This document shows positions 62,292 through 64,000 of a stretch of 64,000 nt of DNA, in pieces. The position numbers and the translations under genes were made by a program. Position 1 is the first letter of the stretch. Each line of letters begins with the position of its first letter. Below the pieces are notes generated by a model. That model was given only the letters and a program-made list of their open reading frames with translations, made no database searches and was not told the DNA's origin. This stretch comes from Moniliella sp. 'wahieum' (lineage: Eukaryota; Basidiomycota; Moniliellomycetes; Moniliellales; Moniliellaceae), in contig RSEE01000033.1 of NCBI GenBank assembly GCA_003971905.1, positions 325,001 to 389,000 on the forward strand, given 5' to 3'.

Positions 62292-64000
62292 ATGCTGTCC
62301 AACCTGTTTCAGCCGTCGGAGATCAAGATCCACCTGCTCCAAAACGTCATCTTCCTCCACCCCCCGGAAGGAGGCCGCTGCAGAACCAGGCGGAGGATGC
62401 GCCGCCTCAGACCGATGATGAGCTGGTTCGTGGCCTTGTCGAGCTCCATGTTCCCAGCGATAGGTACATCGGCGGCATCCGCGTCCGCCTGCGCGGTTCC
62501 GAAACGGTAGGCGTCATGGACCCCTCCATCAACGCCCCCATCCCCACCAGTTGGGATGAGCGCATCATCATGGACAAGACACTTGAAATGGGTGTTCCCG
62601 CCCGCCACTCGACACGGAACAGTCGCTCCCACTCCCGTGCTCACTCCCCGCAGGTGGATCGGAGCCAAAGCCGGAGCCGGCGCGATAGCATTGACAGCGC
62701 CGATACGGAGACCCGAGGCAGGGCTTCGTCCCGCGCGGCGAGTCGGTCGCGGCGAGACCAGAGCGTAACAGGCCTGGCCAGCGCTTTGGCAGCGGCCATG
62801 CGAGGGCGCTCCTCTTCACGCGCCGCCGCACCGCGGAGCCTCAGCAAATCCTCTCGTCCGCTCTCTCCACCCAGTCGTGGTCCATTGGGCAATCGTGATG
62901 CCTCGTTGGGAGCCTGGCATCTGGTCCGGGACGCAGGAGCATGTCGATGCATCGGCACAGCCAATCCCTTTCGTGGGCGACCAAACCTTGATGATGAGGA
63001 TGCGCGTGGTCGACCGGTTCACCGACCATCTATAGTGCCCGAGGAAGGTGGTCCCTCAGATGCTGGCGAGCGGCATACCTCCTCTCACCCGCCATTTTGG
63101 TCTGCTCCACACACTCACACAATTCACCTCACGAGCCCCGTTCCTCCAGTGTAGGAATCTTCGACCGTTCAATCTCCCGCCCTCGACAGGAGCACGACAA
63201 TGGCGAGGATGCCGAGCACGAGGGAATGTTTGTCGCCAAGGGTATTCATGGGTGCGTTTCTTTCTTTTTTTCTCCCTTTGCTACTGCTTTGGTTAACCAC
63301 CCGGACCCAGGTTTGAGTTTGCTTTTATCCTCCCTTCAGACTGTGCCCCGTTTGAGCGGTCTCCTTATGGAAGAGTGTCCTACATGATCAAGGCCACTGC
63401 CATTGGGGCCGGCCGAGCGAAAAGCAATGTCGATGCCATTCGGGAAATCTTCCCCATGACAGTGCCCAGCATCGAGTCACCCTCGACAGCTTTGGCGGTC
63501 ATGTACCATGATCTTCACCCCACCGTTGGACTGCTCAGCATCGCTTGCACTTCCAATAACATCTCTGTTGGGGGATCTTCAATATCGACGTACATTCGCC
63601 CACCGCGCCTCCGGATCTCATTGTCTACATGGTACGCATCTCCCTCGAGACGCAGGTGGAGCTGCACACGGCCAAGCAAGGCAAACAGTTGGTTCCGCTC
63701 ATCAAGCACCGTCTCTTTGAGAAGGGTTTCATCCCCTATGCCCCTTCTGATATGGAACCGCCACAAGCTAAAGAGCGAATCGTTCGCTGGTGTGGAAGTA
63801 GCGATGCTTGGTCGGTTCAGGGAATTGCTCGCATGCCCAATGACGACGTCATTCGGCCTACCACTCTGTCTGGGTCCAAGGGCGATATCCGTTTCTCTCC
63901 CTCTCTTACGGTGGAGATCATCCACTCTCGCGACCCTGCACTGGAGGATCTACCAGCCGAATCCGATCGGCGACTCAAGGCCTTCACTTTGCGCCAGCCC
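62292..64000 (+). CDS. Alpha-arrestin domain protein, 5' part
   Basis: Arrestin-family adaptor; fungal members recruit Rsp5-type ubiquitin ligase to transporters. Start MLSNLFQPSEIKIHLLQNVI and FLHPPEGG, then (shift near 62375) LVRGLVELHVPSDRYIGGIR and VRLRGSETVGV, typical arrestin-N strands. A long Arg/Ser-rich insertion (SRSHSRAHSPQ, RGRASSRAASRSRRD) follows, then KGIHG, a GTGCGT...CCAG intron (about 63251-63310) and FEFAFILPSDCAPFERSPYG with RVSYMIKATAIG, the classic end of the N-domain. Arrestin-C sequence continues (GIFNIDVHSPTAPPDLIVYM; IVRWCGSSDAWSVQ) to the window edge, where the gene is cut. Several one-base shifts are needed, for example near 62960 and 63575. Confidence 0.83.

Overview
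The window is nuclear DNA of a fungus, most likely a basidiomycete. Evidence: short spliceosomal introns with GTACGT, GTGCGT or GTATGT donors and CAG/TAG acceptors; three tRNA genes with introns just 3' of the anticodon; and fungal markers (Skt5/Chs4 chitin-synthase activator, Rax2 polarity protein, Sfh5, Rho4, Fzo1, fungal-type Trr1, a Pos5-like NAD(H) kinase, a Par32/DUF3602 protein, a LysM protein). Several genes have few or no introns, as in Ustilaginomycotina, but the sequence alone does not fix the species. No virus, plasmid, CRISPR or bacterial operon structure is present.

Layout. 1-9.6 kb: GPD1 5' end (-), SKT5 (+), tRNA-Phe, divergent RPL17(-)/RPL25(+), SFH5 (+), tRNA-Cys. 9.7-11.2 kb: gene-free, with a long imperfect inverted repeat and a diverged dispersed repeat whose second copy lies inverted at 49.1-49.5 kb. 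11.5-22.2 kb: a USP deubiquitinase (-), a Vip1-like RRM protein that runs in frame into an Ssp120/nucleobindin-like EF-hand protein (+), and an unrecognised coiled-coil gene (+). 23-32 kb: RHO4, FZO1, tRNA-Val (-), peroxisomal 2,4-dienoyl-CoA reductase (-). 32-37.7 kb: RAX2 (-), read here with a C-terminal SH3 domain. 39.4-46 kb: PIN-like carrier (+), EGD1 (-), a tRNA-like element, NAD(H) kinase (+), an E2 enzyme (+). 46-52 kb: a possible small gene, LysM protein (+), DJ-1-like protein (+), Par32-like protein (-). 53-64 kb: divergent RPS13(-)/RPS6(+), LETM1-like protein (+), TRR1 (-), GPN3 (+), ARL8 (-) and the start of an alpha-arrestin (+).

The genes are mainly independent housekeeping units. 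Themes recur: translation (three large/small ribosomal protein classes plus NAC beta), cell wall and polarity (Skt5, Rax2, Rho4), mitochondria (Fzo1, LETM1-like, NAD(H) kinase) and redox (Trr1, DJ-1, Gpd1). TAGGGTT/AACCCTA motifs sit upstream of many of them, including both divergent ribosomal-protein promoters.

Two window-wide properties matter. First, many conserved genes carry single-base frameshifts, often in homopolymers, with intact conserved protein on both sides; this looks like residual long-read sequencing error, so many CDS entries are loci that change frame. Second, gene-free DNA is studded with short arrays whose period is seven bases although the unit differs from place to place. 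The best is a ladder of about eleven in-phase 7-mers at 15755-15831. This heptad periodicity is the most unusual unexplained signal in the window.
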